This document shows positions 35,601 through 46,330 of a stretch of 64,000 nucleotides of DNA, piece after piece. The stretch is from Gautieria morchelliformis (Eukaryota > Basidiomycota > Agaricomycetes > Gomphales > Gomphaceae), in the NCBI GenBank assembly GCA_015179125.1, contig WHVA01000026.1:186001-250000 (forward strand), given 5' to 3'. A model generated the notes under the pieces. It saw only the letters and a list, made by a program, of their open reading frames with translations, did not search any database and was not told the origin of the DNA. Position 1 is the stretch's first letter; each line of letters opens with the position of its first letter. The translations under genes were made by a program, and so were the position numbers.

Positions 35601-37487
35601 AAGATGAGGGGGTGTCCTGTTCATTCACGTATGTGGATGAGTCGGATCGACAGTTGTCAGTTTTCCCTCCAATCTTGACCGCTGTGATAACTACTGACAT
35701 ATCCATGGTAGAATGGAGCTAGCGCTTCAGGTCGTCGGCTTGAAGATGACGGGTAAGGTAGAAGAGGCACGGAACGTTGCACTACGCATTGTTGGTAACA
35801 CGGGTACCCAGTCTCCGATAATGACTGATGGGGAGCTTACACAAATGAATACCTTGTCTGGAACGTCATTTGTACACCACTCATTCCTGGGGTCTCTCAG
35901 CGGCATGGATCTCGAAATCCTAATCATCAAGCTTCTTACGCTACTCGATGTACCCATTGAGGACACTTCGAGGTCATTCTCATCTTTGCCACCCATCGAA
36001 CATAGGAATGCGACAGGCCAGACGCTGCTTCATTTGGCGGTTCTTCTTGCTCTCCCCTCGCTTGTTTCATGTCTCATTGGACGTTCTATCGACATTGACG
36101 CACGCAATAACAATGGACTGACAGCGCTGCACCTTGCGGCTCGCACCGGGTGGAAAGAAGGCGTTGAGATATTACTTGCTGAGGGCGCCGACATCAGCAT
36201 TGTGGATTCGATGGGTTTGACCCCAGCCCAACGGGCAAAGAATGGTCGCTTCGAAGATCTCGAGGCCTTACTCCAGGTTTCCCTGCCTGAAGTTATCCCT
36301 GAGAGTGAGAGTGGTGACGACGGCGACGACGAAGCGCGATACAGTGACTCGGAAGGCTCCGATGGTGGGACTTCAGATGAGTCGCCAGCGTGGCCGGTTG
36401 CTCCCCAGTATCCTCCTCGATCTCGCATCACATCATCCCCTGAACCTGATTCCTCGCTGGATGAGCATTCAGAACCCGAACCAGCACAGGAGGAAACGGC
36501 TCATCCGCAGGGGATACCAACGGATACTCCACCAGTGAAACGTGAAGAGCAACCCACTTTGGGCGAGAGACAAGACGCCTCATTTGTTGAGCGCCTTCAA
36601 CGTACTCTCCCTCATGGTATCATACCGAACGTGCAAATACCTGGTTTCCCTCAACTTCAGCTACCCGAAGTGCTGGCAGCACCCTGGGGGGCCCTTCCTC
36701 AAATTCCCGTGTTTCCTATCTTCGTTCCCATCCCTAATCTGCCACATCTCCCGAACTGGCCTGGTTTCCCGTGGCCAGACGCTTTAAGTGGCGACAAGAA
36801 AGAAAGTCGTGCGGATGATGCGCCGGCTGGGGAGAGGCAGCAGCAGCCTCAGCAGCCTCACTTGGCTATGCTCTGGACCGCGTATGACAGTCTTACCAAC
36901 AGTGCCTGGCGGGCGCAGTGGGAAAAATGGACAGCGCAGGTGACAGCTCTACAGAATGCGAATAACCACGGGGCAGAGCTGCCTCCGTACTCGCCTCGAT
37001 CTGAGGAAAAGCAGACAGAACCAGAAGTATCAACCTCAATTTCTGTTCCTGAAGACAGGCCTCTCTCCTCTATTCCACGCGTTGTGGTGACGGAGGGAAC
37101 GTCTGGAGCCTCCACTTCCACTTCTCGACTACCCCCGTCGAAGGCCTCGCGACGTGTGATGTATGGTGCTGTCAAAGTCTCCGAGACCGAAGTTGATTCG
37201 TATCACTACCCGTCCAAGAAGCCGGTTAACAAGCGTGTGTACTTTGTCATTTGTATCGTTGACACTACCTGATCTATGTTATCCAGAGGACCGCATGCTT
37301 GTGTTGTTCTGGATCCCCATTCTATTCCGTGAGTACAGGGCCAGGTACTTCTCGTTAACGCTGAGCTTATGCGTCCACAGTCGGTTTGGCATATGCTATT
37401 TATACGACATTGCCCATGGCTTTTGCCGGTATTTCTCGAGCTACCAGAAGGATGCTTCCACAACTCCTCCAAAGGGGTCAAGTATAA
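32699..37487 (+). CDS. Mga2/Spt23-like membrane-tethered transcription factor
   Basis: Eight exons (32699-33540, 33612-33961, 34017-34117, 34168-34457, 34549-35655, 35712-37234, 37287-37328, 37381-37487) close in phase to 1453 residues. The central region has VPMSGTKSRVETQIKL, CCSPP ... SCTSCQSREAKRTARK and VFTLRDHMG as in Mga2. An IPT/TIG domain follows (IHRLIPSSGPTTGGIEITVL to SCSFTYVDES), then two or three ankyrin repeats (TGQTLLHLAVLL, NGLTALHLAARTGW, MGLTPAQRA). The C-terminus is one hydrophobic segment, LVLFWIPILFLGLAYAIY. Yeast Mga2/Spt23 sit in the ER membrane, sense lipid packing, and are released by ubiquitin-proteasome processing to activate the fatty-acid desaturase OLE1. A Pro/Phe-rich hydrophobic stretch (about 36600-36790) lies between the ankyrins and the anchor. 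The start could be 32699 or a later in-frame Met. Confidence 0.9.
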
Positions 37488-39180
37488 TTCTTTGCAGCGA
37501 AAGCTGAGTTATTGTTTTCCTCCTTTATTATACTATTTGAAGTTCCTGTCGATAAGTGCTGCAGTCTACCCTCGAGTGTACAAGTTGTATAGAAGATACT
37601 ACTGAACACATCCGTATCCCCATGCATGTGTCCCTCTAAGTTTAGAGTTTCCCATGATGCGTTCTACCCTATGTCGGTCAAGCTCCAGGGGTCAGCCTCT
37701 CGTTGTACTATGATATCTACTGAAAGGCTACGGCGGTCGCATATACCTAGTTGATGATTTCTCCTCCGCCCACATTGATATTACTCTCTTGCTGCCTAGC
37801 CAGTGTAGCTTGGCTAACCGCACGACATGTCGGTGAGCAAGACTCAGGTGAGTGTACATCGTCTTGACGAAGTCACCGGTTCAGTCCGTCATCACGGCTG
37901 GTCGTTAGTCGCACTGGAGAGGTACATGCACGCCAGTGATCCAGACCCGTCTAAGTCATACATATATTTCTCTCAGATTATACCACATCAAGAAGTTAGG
38001 TTTAGCGTCTAGTCATCTCCGGTTCGAGAGATCGGGGACCATCCGGCATTACAGAGTGTTTCTGCGACATCTGTCACCATCCCACAGGTCGGATCGCCCA
38101 TTCACGGTGAAGTCACTGTAGCATGCCAACTGCTTTGAGTCTTGAGATGACAAATTCATTTACTAAGTTAGCACAAGCAAATCATTGTGAGCACCACAAA
38201 GAACCATCACATCATCTAGTGTGGCAGAAAATGGCTCTAGGGGTTGGGCCGCCAGGGAAGATGGACCGATGTCAGTGCATCTGCAAGGGACTTGGGAGTC
38301 TCAGGGAGTGAGGGGACCGCCCAATCGTTTAAAATATAGTACAATTGTAGTAATCAACATAGCATGCTGGAGTAATATAAAATGATGAGAAAACAAAGAG
38401 AAAAAAAAAAAAAAGCACCTATTCAGTGTTGACGGCACCTTGCCCACATATGACAGTCTATATAACATGAGGACGAGCAGGGTGGTGATGGTCTGCAGCT
38501 GTGTGACTTCTGGTTTGGGAGGCGCAGTGGATGGCAGCGACTGGCGTTTCTTCACCACTTGGCCTGTCTTTGCCGTCCCTTGGCATGCTCCTTGTGCTCG
38601 CGGGGCTGCCCACACTTGGGCAGATGCCAATCCTGTTCCACCACCCCTGTGCTTATCACCCCGTCATCTGCCCACACCCATGCCTACAAAGCAACGAATG
38701 CGCACGAGGCCATGGGCCTGCAAACTGGCAATATCCTGATGTTATCTCGAGGCGTCCTAGACCCATCGCCTTATGGCAGAAGAGTACATCGTTATTGATG
38801 GTCACAATGCTTCGCTGGGTCTGTATTTATGGTCGGGAAGAACGGGATATTACGGCGAGCCTCGAGGTGCCTGGTGCATGGCAGTGGCCTAGATGGAACG
38901 GCGACGTCGTATACGAAGGAGTTTTATACCTGGTACTGGCCCCATGAACCTGACCGAGAGCTCAGATATCTCTCACGGGTACGTTGCAGAATTTTCAGAT
39001 TGCTTTCCATCTGGAGACTGGGAGTTACACTCCCTGATTCTATTTTCAGTCATATCCACAAACACCCACAAATCATCAGCTTCGTGCCACTCCCCCTTTT
39101 ACCGCCTTGTTTTCTATTTTCACTATAAAACCCTTGTAAATAGTTTATAAAGAGTAAGATAGAAGTTATCCCCCCATTAG
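37488..39180. other. Unresolved region with scattered coding-like frames
   Basis: Short frames starting at 37827 (MSVSKTQ...), near 38010-38140, and 38780-38980 (with AEEYIVIDGHNASLGL and YTWYWPHEPDRE) look partly coding. They may be upstream exons of the gene ending at 39710, but no splice path joins them without breaks. A 14-base A run lies at 38401-38414. Confidence 0.35.
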
Positions 39181-39710
39181 GTCTCGTTTCTGCATCTGTG
39201 GCTCAAAGCTTTCTTACGCCAGCTTGTAGCCAATGGCGAATACGACGGACACCAACGGCTCATTATGCACAAGCCTCCAGGGGTTCACTTGAACAAGACT
39301 CTGGCATTCAAGGAGGCATACCAAAGGGGCCGGAAGGAATGTGACGACGTGAGCTCGGCTGCTTTCAAATAGACGGGCAGATGGTTATCATAATGTCAGC
39401 TTATGGAGCATGCCTGAACCTGCGTTCAATGCCATCATCAACTACATGCGAATATTTGGCGTCTACCACCAAGTTCTGAATGCTATGGGACCAGCTCGGA
39501 ACGCCAGCATCTTCGATCTTGGCGATGATATCGAACGCGATGCAGACGACCAAGATCTAGTGTGTACTTCTGTATTTTGAAGCTGATGCCCTTGCTGAAC
39601 CTTGTCTCAAGAGGGCCGAAGTGGCATTTAACGTATACAAGGCATGGCCAAACGATGGGATTTACTATCAAGACTGGTGTGGCAAGGACAATGATGTTTA
39701 CGTACTTTGA
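39181..39710 (+). CDS. Unrecognised multi-exon gene, 3' part
   Basis: Exon 39181-39340 (WLKAFLRQLVANGEYDG, IMHKPPGVHLNKTLAFKEAY) joins through a 40-bp intron to 39381-39559 (GYHNVSLWSMPEPAFNAIIN, FDLGDDIERDADDQ). After 39560 a strongly coding-like frame (EADALAEPCLKRAEVAF, AWPNDGIYYQDWCG) runs to a stop at 39710, but it is one base out of phase with the previous block and no normal intron fits. Composition (acidic, varied) argues for real protein. The family is not recognised. It may be a decayed gene or carry a sequence error. Confidence 0.4.
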
Positions 39711-40174
39711 TCTTGCACTTCAAGCTCATTCCAGATTTTGGCGCCTCAAAAGCCACACGATAGAGAGTTAAGACGTTTCATTTTTAATCCAGACACTTCT
39801 ACCTACCAGACCGAGAAAAGGAAGCACGAATCAAGAATACCGCAACCGTTATGTGAAGAGTCAACAAAAGGAGAACGGAAATACGCTTGTCCTGGGGTTG
39901 TTTGTTAATAACCGGAAAGACAGGCACGACAAAAACAACGTGGGCTCGGGTAGGAGAGGTGTGTGGAGAGGATGCCGGGAAGACAGACAGGAGAAGAGCC
40001 GTACAGGGCACATGCTACATGTGATTCGAGCTGCTGAGAAAACGAGAGAACGACAGACGAAACGAGCCGCAAAATAACAGAGAAGTATAGACATGAACAG
40101 CGGCGGACGATAAACGTATAGGAACATAATATGAAGGGCGCGAGGATGATATTAACAGAGTGGGTGCATGCTCG
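39711..40174. other. Convergent intergenic region
   Basis: This lies between the unrecognised gene and the CCR4 stop codon. A purine-rich stretch runs from about 39840 to 40080. No gene is supported. Confidence 0.45.
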
Positions 40175-42648
40175 TCAATGAAGCTTTACGCCGTTCGTAG
40201 TCGGGAACATGGGTGGTGCGCGTACAGCTGTTGCTTGGGAATCTTTCGGCTGCTTTACACGGAACTCGCTGATGATACAAACGTGACTGTGGAAGACACA
40301 TGTCAGCCATACACTCGGAGAAAACGTTCAAAGGCGATGGGCGTACTCTGACGGGAAGTGGGCGTTAGGGAAACCCACGACCTTTGACAAATAGTTCGTG
40401 TCCACCTCTCCAAGGAGTGATGTAACGGAGAGATTGGGTGTTGTGTACCAAATGTAGTCAATGACACCCTGGTAGCTGGGCGTATAATTTGTCAGGGGAA
40501 GTTCTCCCACACCTGCATATGCACTCTTCAGATTCAGCCAATGTTTCAGCCCGTCCGATGTGTAATTGCCATAAACATGCGACATGAAGTCAGGATGGTC
40601 CGAGGGCACAGTTCCGTTTGCAAGGAAGTCATGCACTCCAGTCCCGGGAACAGAGTTGAAGTCGCCGCACACGATAGTCGGTATTTTCGACCCATCCGCG
40701 TATGTGGGTGGCGGGGGACATGTCGGGTCCTCAGCTTGAAGGTGTGGTGGCACCCGTGGGGGTAGACGTGCAAAGCGATCCGAGATCTTATGCAGTTCGT
40801 CCATCAGAAGCGCTGCCTGTACAAGTTTGACATCGCGAAAGTCTGGGTTCCACTCTAGGTGCACATTGGCAACGATAAGGCGGGAGCCTGTCGCGCGGCT
40901 TTCGAGGAGTGCCACTACAGCGATATGGTCCCTTATCAGAACGCGGTTGAACATGTCGTCTGTCTTCTTGAAATCGGGACGTTGTAGTGCGACCTGGTTA
41001 AACTCGATCAATTGCTTCTCAACCAGCTGGTATCTGGAAAACCAGATTAACTATGATTGAGACCAAGAAGACAACGATGCGTACTTGGAGGCTTTGAAGA
41101 ACGTCGCACAGCCATCCACTCGCCGCCGCTCCGTGTCACCCATTGTCCGTGCACGAGACTTGGGCCAATACACCCCTTCGTAATCTTGGGACGATAGGTG
41201 CTGCATGAAATAGTCTTCATATTGGGTGACATCTACTTCCTGCAGGAATCATCAGTGACCAGCATGATCGACATTGAATGCCGGACGCGCCTGCAAACAC
41301 AAAAAATCGGCATCGTAATTCATCACCTCTGTAAGAATGAGCTCTTTCCGATATTCCCAAGACAAAGCCCAGCTCGGAGTGTATCCATACATGTGAGATG
41401 TAGCATACTTCTCGCAGAGTATATTATAACACAACACGCTAAACGCCTCGGTGGTCGGGTCAGAGTCCTGTGCCTTGCGCTCTGCTTCAGTCTGCAAAAA
41501 CCGCCATAAGCGCTCAGGTGGGGGCGAAGGCACAGGACACGAATCTCGAAGGTAGGAGATGAGTGCGGAGGTGCCATCCTTCTGCACAATCGAGCGGAGG
41601 GAGTTCTCCATGGGGTTGCCCTCGATTCCGAGCATCTCCAGTTGATGGAGAGTACCAAGTTCATGTGGCAGGTTAGTGATATGGTTATCGAAGAGGTAAA
41701 GCTCGCGCAAAGATGTGAGCATGCCGAGCTCAGGGGGAACGGCGCTGAGGTCGTTGCCAGAGAGGTCAAGTACGACAAGATTGCGGAGCTGTGCAATCTC
41801 AGTAGGGATGGCTGACAGGGCATTGTGGTTGAGATAGAGGGTGGTTAGATACGTGAAGCGGAAAAGGCCTTGAGAAAGGTTCTTCAGACGGATGCCTCCC
41901 AAGTCGAGAGTTGTCCAGGTTGACTCAGGTTTTCGGGTTGTCGAAGGACGAGGTGCAGGCTCGAACGGTGCTGCAATAGAGGAGGGGTGGCCATTCGCAC
42001 GTTCTGGTGATGAGGTCTCTTCCCGGGGAAGACCTGTCAGTTCAGAGTTAGGGTCGTCTGAGTGAGATGTGCCGTTGGGGATGGATTCAGGCAAAGGGGG
42101 TGGGAGTTTCGCATTTGGGTTGGTAATTGGAATGGCAGCCTTGGCAGAATTTCGAGTTGCCATCGCTGAAGCACGGGCGCGGTGATGGGGAGAGTTTGAT
42201 TGACGGCACAGCTGGGCACCAAGTTAGGGAAGAAACAGAAGGACACGAGGTAAGAGAAACGCACCTCAGCCTTGATCATCTGCGACTGCCAATGATGATT
42301 TCCTACGATCTGTACGCTGGACGTGGGTGAGCCTTGGCGCAAAGAAACCTGCTGCGCATTCTGGGAGGGCGGGGTCGGCGGTGGGAATATTTGGTGTAGG
42401 GAGTTGTGGTGCTGATGGTGGGGGTGCGGGGGTGGATGTGCCAGCTGTGCGGGGTGGTGTATGGTGGTGGTGCCATTGGCGTAGACGCTATATCCCGGAG
42501 ATTGTGGACCCTGCGGCTGGCTGGGAGTAGACGCGGGATTGGAGAGGACCGGATGATGAGCTCTCGACCAGATAGACTGTTCGTGGGGGGTGGAAAGCTT
42601 ATGCTGCACGCCAGGTGAATTTGCAGGAGGGGGAACGTTGTAGTACAT
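40175..42648 (-). CDS. CCR4: CCR4-type poly(A) deadenylase with leucine-rich repeats
   Basis: Five exons (42648-42265, 42211-41291, 41239-41085, 41033-40347, 40286-40175) close in phase to 752 residues. The order is a Pro/His/Gln-rich N-terminal tail, SPHHRARASAMATRNSAK, a leucine-rich repeat block (LTTLYLNHNALSAIP, LVVLDLSGNDLSAVP, LRELYLFDNHITNLP) that docks on Not1, and an exonuclease-endonuclease-phosphatase domain. Catalytic motifs are VLCYNILCEKYA, FLCLQEVD, VANVHLEWNP, VCGDFNS, YTPSYQGVIDYIWY and HFPSDH. The protein is the main mRNA deadenylase of the Ccr4-Not complex. The last motif is made by the final splice; reading through intron 4 would change SDH to SEY and stop. Intron 2 is GC-AG (CAG|GCGCGT). 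Confidence 0.96.
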
Positions 42649-43064
42649 GAAGGCTGGTCAAGGCTCATCTGACTATTGTTGTGGCGAACGGCTGAGTGAC
42701 CCCAGACCTGCAGATAACAAGCACGAGGCGACTGGAAAGGACGATGGCAAAGACGCGTTGTCGTTGTTGGACACGATGAGAACAAAGCAAGCTACACAGA
42801 CTCGAGAAGCACTCGTCTGCTTTCAACCTCCGCCCCTCCGCTGTCTCAGAATATCTACTTACCGATCGCTTCCATCTGCAATTATCAATATTTAACTCCA
42901 GCTGGGTGCACCCTGACTCGCACGATAATGTTGTAAATTCAGTCGGTTTATTAGGAACAGCCTATTAGTGTTGACAATAACATATCATGACAGCGTAAAG
43001 ACAATGAGGTCCGAGTGGGAGAAAACAATGACGCGTTGACATGTTGCACATGTGGGCTTTCAGT
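42649..43064. other. Intergenic region
   Basis: This lies upstream of CCR4 and downstream of the membrane-glycoprotein gene. No gene is supported; it probably holds the CCR4 promoter. Confidence 0.45.
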
Positions 43065-44983
43065 TCACATCCGGCGGGGCGGCGGTAGTTCTGACTGCTC
43101 TGCTGTCAAAGTGCGTTGGCTGTCCTCGCTTCGTGGCCGCCCAAACCGCATCGTGCTGACAGACGATAATGTCATATGACCGGTCCTAGATGAGTTACGC
43201 CACGATGAGCTACGCCATGATGTATGACGATCCTCCCCGTATGTGGATGCTGCAAACTGGACCGAGGCGTGCTTCTTCGCTGGCGTCGCCGGAGCCACCG
43301 TCGTCGGATTCATCATGTCCATGTCAACGTTTGGACCCGGGATGTTAAGATGCAGGTTATGTGGGGAGCTGAGATCCACACTTGCGCTGCGCTGGCCAGA
43401 CCAAGGTCCGACGACGTCTTCATTTGAAGCGGGATAGGTAGGCGAGCTGTCCGAGCGCGAGCGAGCAGCGGGTGGGCCAGGTACCACCGTCTCAACGCCA
43501 GTCCGTCCGCGTCTACCTTGTCCTCCTTGCTGTTGACCGTTTCTCCCAGAGTCCCAGTCCTTTTCTTTGCTTCCCAGTGACCTGAACTCCTTTTGTTCGC
43601 GGCTGGAGGTAGGTTGCCGCAAATACGGGATAGGGCTCGCAGGATCCGCCGGAGTGATGGGCCGACTGGGTGCTATCAACACTATCGAGTCTTCATCTAC
43701 TTCTGGCGTGTTGGGATCTCGCTCTGCTTCGCAAGTGAGCGTGGTTAATTGATACCTCCCGTACCCAGAGTCGCGACGCTTGTGTGATGAAGTCGTAAAG
43801 AACGCGCGAGTGGTTGCGCTCTGCTCGATGCTGAAGCTGGGCTTGCGGTCACGTGTTCGGTGACGACGAATGTACATACAGACGAACAGGGTTGACATAG
43901 CACCGAGGGCAACCAGGCCGGCCAGCGCCAGCGCAATAATGGTGCCCGTCGAGATACCAGTAGAAGAGCCGGTAGATAAACTTGGGGGTGGAAAATGAGG
44001 ATAAGACCTATGACACGGCTCAAGCGTACTCACGGGGTTCCTCCGCTGAGGACTGTCAAATTTAATCCAGAAATTGCTAGAGACGCATCATCCACATTGG
44101 TGATGGTCAGATTGTGCTCTGAAAGCTCGTCAAGACCCCCTTGGAGGAAGAGCGTAGAAGGCTCAAGCCAGTCCGACTGTCCGCTGAAACTGGTGGTCGT
44201 TCCATCGAGGGTAATGTTATAGTGTCCGACTGTTGTATTGCGTATTCCCGTAACGGTGACAGCTGAGGCGAGGAAGGTGATCGATGCAGTGCTTCCCTTC
44301 GTAGTGGATAGGCGATAATCCTGGGATGGTTCCGAGCTTAGAACTGGATCTGAGAGTTGCGTCCAGTCACCGGAGAATACCCAGCGATTATCTTTGATGC
44401 TGATTGTCTGGGTTGACACGGTCGCACTACAGCAAACGTTTATACATTCATGAGGAGAAGACAACTGAGTGCATACCCCGTGAAATGCGTGGAAACATTC
44501 AAAGCCGCACGATCAAAGGCAACATACGAAGAGAAATTGTCCGGCGTCGAACCAGCGGAGGGATGCGCAACAAGCGCAATAATGTGCTGCGTTGGCTGGA
44601 GCCCTTGAAATTCAGCGAGTAAATCTCCTTGGGTCAGACCTATGGATTGCATGGCACCGTCGACGGATATATTATAGGTGGCTTGGAAGACTTGGCCAAA
44701 GAGAGCGACCCCAGTGCCTGTGTTGGGTCAGTCATAAACGCAGTACTCATCGTCGAGCACCGCACGCACCAAACCATTGAATGGTCAGCTCTGCACCGTC
44801 GAGACTGGTAACATGCATAGACGTGCCATTGCCCGTTTCACCCAGCACAGACAAGAAGCCGGAGTTCGAGAAGTACGAATTCCATCCAGCCACGAAATTT
44901 GGAGCGCCCAGCGTTTCAGCGAAAGGATAGTAATTAATAACGGGTGATGTATCGTCAAGAATGAGTTCAAACGAAGTGCTCAT
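43065..44983 (-). CDS. Single-pass membrane glycoprotein, unknown function
   Basis: Four exons (44983-44770, 44717-44477, 44426-44034, 43980-43065) close in phase to 587 residues. The first 280 or so residues form a beta-rich outer domain with many N-glycosylation sequons (NGTS, NISV, NFSS, NVST, NTTV, NLTI). A Gly/Ser/Thr linker (STGSSTGISTG) precedes one membrane helix (IIALALAGLVALGAMSTLFV) and a basic CMYIRRHRTRDRK. The tail of about 240 residues is Ser/Pro/Arg-rich and probably disordered. This layout is common among uncharacterised basidiomycete surface proteins. No signal peptide is seen at the chosen start, so an upstream exon may be missing. Confidence 0.75.
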
Positions 44984-46330
44984 GAGATAATAAAAAAAAC
45001 TAGTTTAGAATGGCGGGCAGAGAAGGGAGAGCCAGCCTGAAAAATGGAGTAACGGACCACAGCCTGCTGCTCCGAAGGCTTAATATGTCCGGCGATGGGT
45101 TCCCTTATGTTTATTTTACGGTATGCCGAGGTTCCGCCCAGGTGCGCGATAGAGAGCCCCATGGATACATAGATTTCACATACGTACGATGAGAATAGCA
45201 GTCAAACGAGCCGCCATCTGAATGGCGTGCATTTGTCAAGTACCGTCGGACCGTCGGTACAAGTTTGATGTCAGCCTGATGTAATCACCCAAGATATCAG
45301 CACTGATCGATGCGCCCATAAAAAACTACAGTCACCGTAAAAGGGCCATCCAAAAGCGTCCCACCCGGCCATTGGCGTTTGCAAGCGATACATCTGAGAT
45401 ACTTCGCTTCCAAACGCCCCACTTTGAGAAACGCGTAGCCCCATTCATCCATCTCCCGATTGATCGCTTGTAGCTTGGTCAAAGTACTGACAGGTCGCAA
45501 TTAGTTGGATGCATGCTGTACACGAGGACTAGATGTCGTCGAATCCCAGCAACGCGATCGCGAGGGGACATGTTGAGAGCATATCGCCAGTATAGCGAGA
45601 GATCAGGCTACCCATTATTTCGATCAATAATTTGAATATGAAGCCGACGTGTGATACAAGTACCCTTGACGGTATAAGTACAAGAGTAAACAGTACGTGG
45701 TTCCGCGTTGTTCGTGAGGCCCGCTAATTATATGTACGTAGTGGCAGAACTGTACACTTTTGGCCGCCTTCCAACATTTCTGATAAATATCTGTATTCTT
45801 TGTGTAGAATATCCTCTCGTAGCATCAATACTAACCGCCATAGACTCCATTGTGCCACCTACATAGCTCTAGTACACCCAGACCAATATAGAGGCTAGGT
45901 CATGGGAATTATTGCCAAAGATGTCGCCAACTTATCAGAATATAGGGTAGGTGGGCGGTAGAAGCATTCTCACACCCTCCTGCAGAAGTCGAACTATGGT
46001 CGTACCTAGATCTAGGGGTGCGAAGAGGGCCAGTGCTGGAATCAGGATGTTTACCTGGCTGGCAATCTGTCGGACTCCGCGCAGCACATTATCTCAAAGG
46101 TCCAAGTATCCCACATGTATGATGGCGGTAAGTAGCGGGCCGTTGGTTACCATGCTCTCCTTTGTCAAATTTCGTGTTGGCAAGGTTCAAGTCGACAAGA
46201 AGTCGAAACGAAAAGCTTGAGAAATATGCTGTCCGCGCTCTTTCCTCGTGGCAGAGAAAACTCGATAGGGTCGCCCCAATTATTGCCGTAACCCACCATT
46301 GAAAAGTTCTCATTCTTGGCAGAGACGGGC
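44984..46330. other. Intergenic region, one weak frame
   Basis: A minus-strand frame at 45297-45500 (EMDEWGYAFLKVGRLEAKYL, CIACKRQWPGG) has coding-like composition and a Cys pair but no start context, splice partners or family. It may be a gene remnant. Nothing else is supported here. Confidence 0.35.

Noticed and set aside
42037-42264. Read-through of the first CCR4 intron in the exon-1 frame
   Set aside because: It ends in a different frame from the LRR region; splicing at 42211 gives the conserved SPHHRARASAMA segment.
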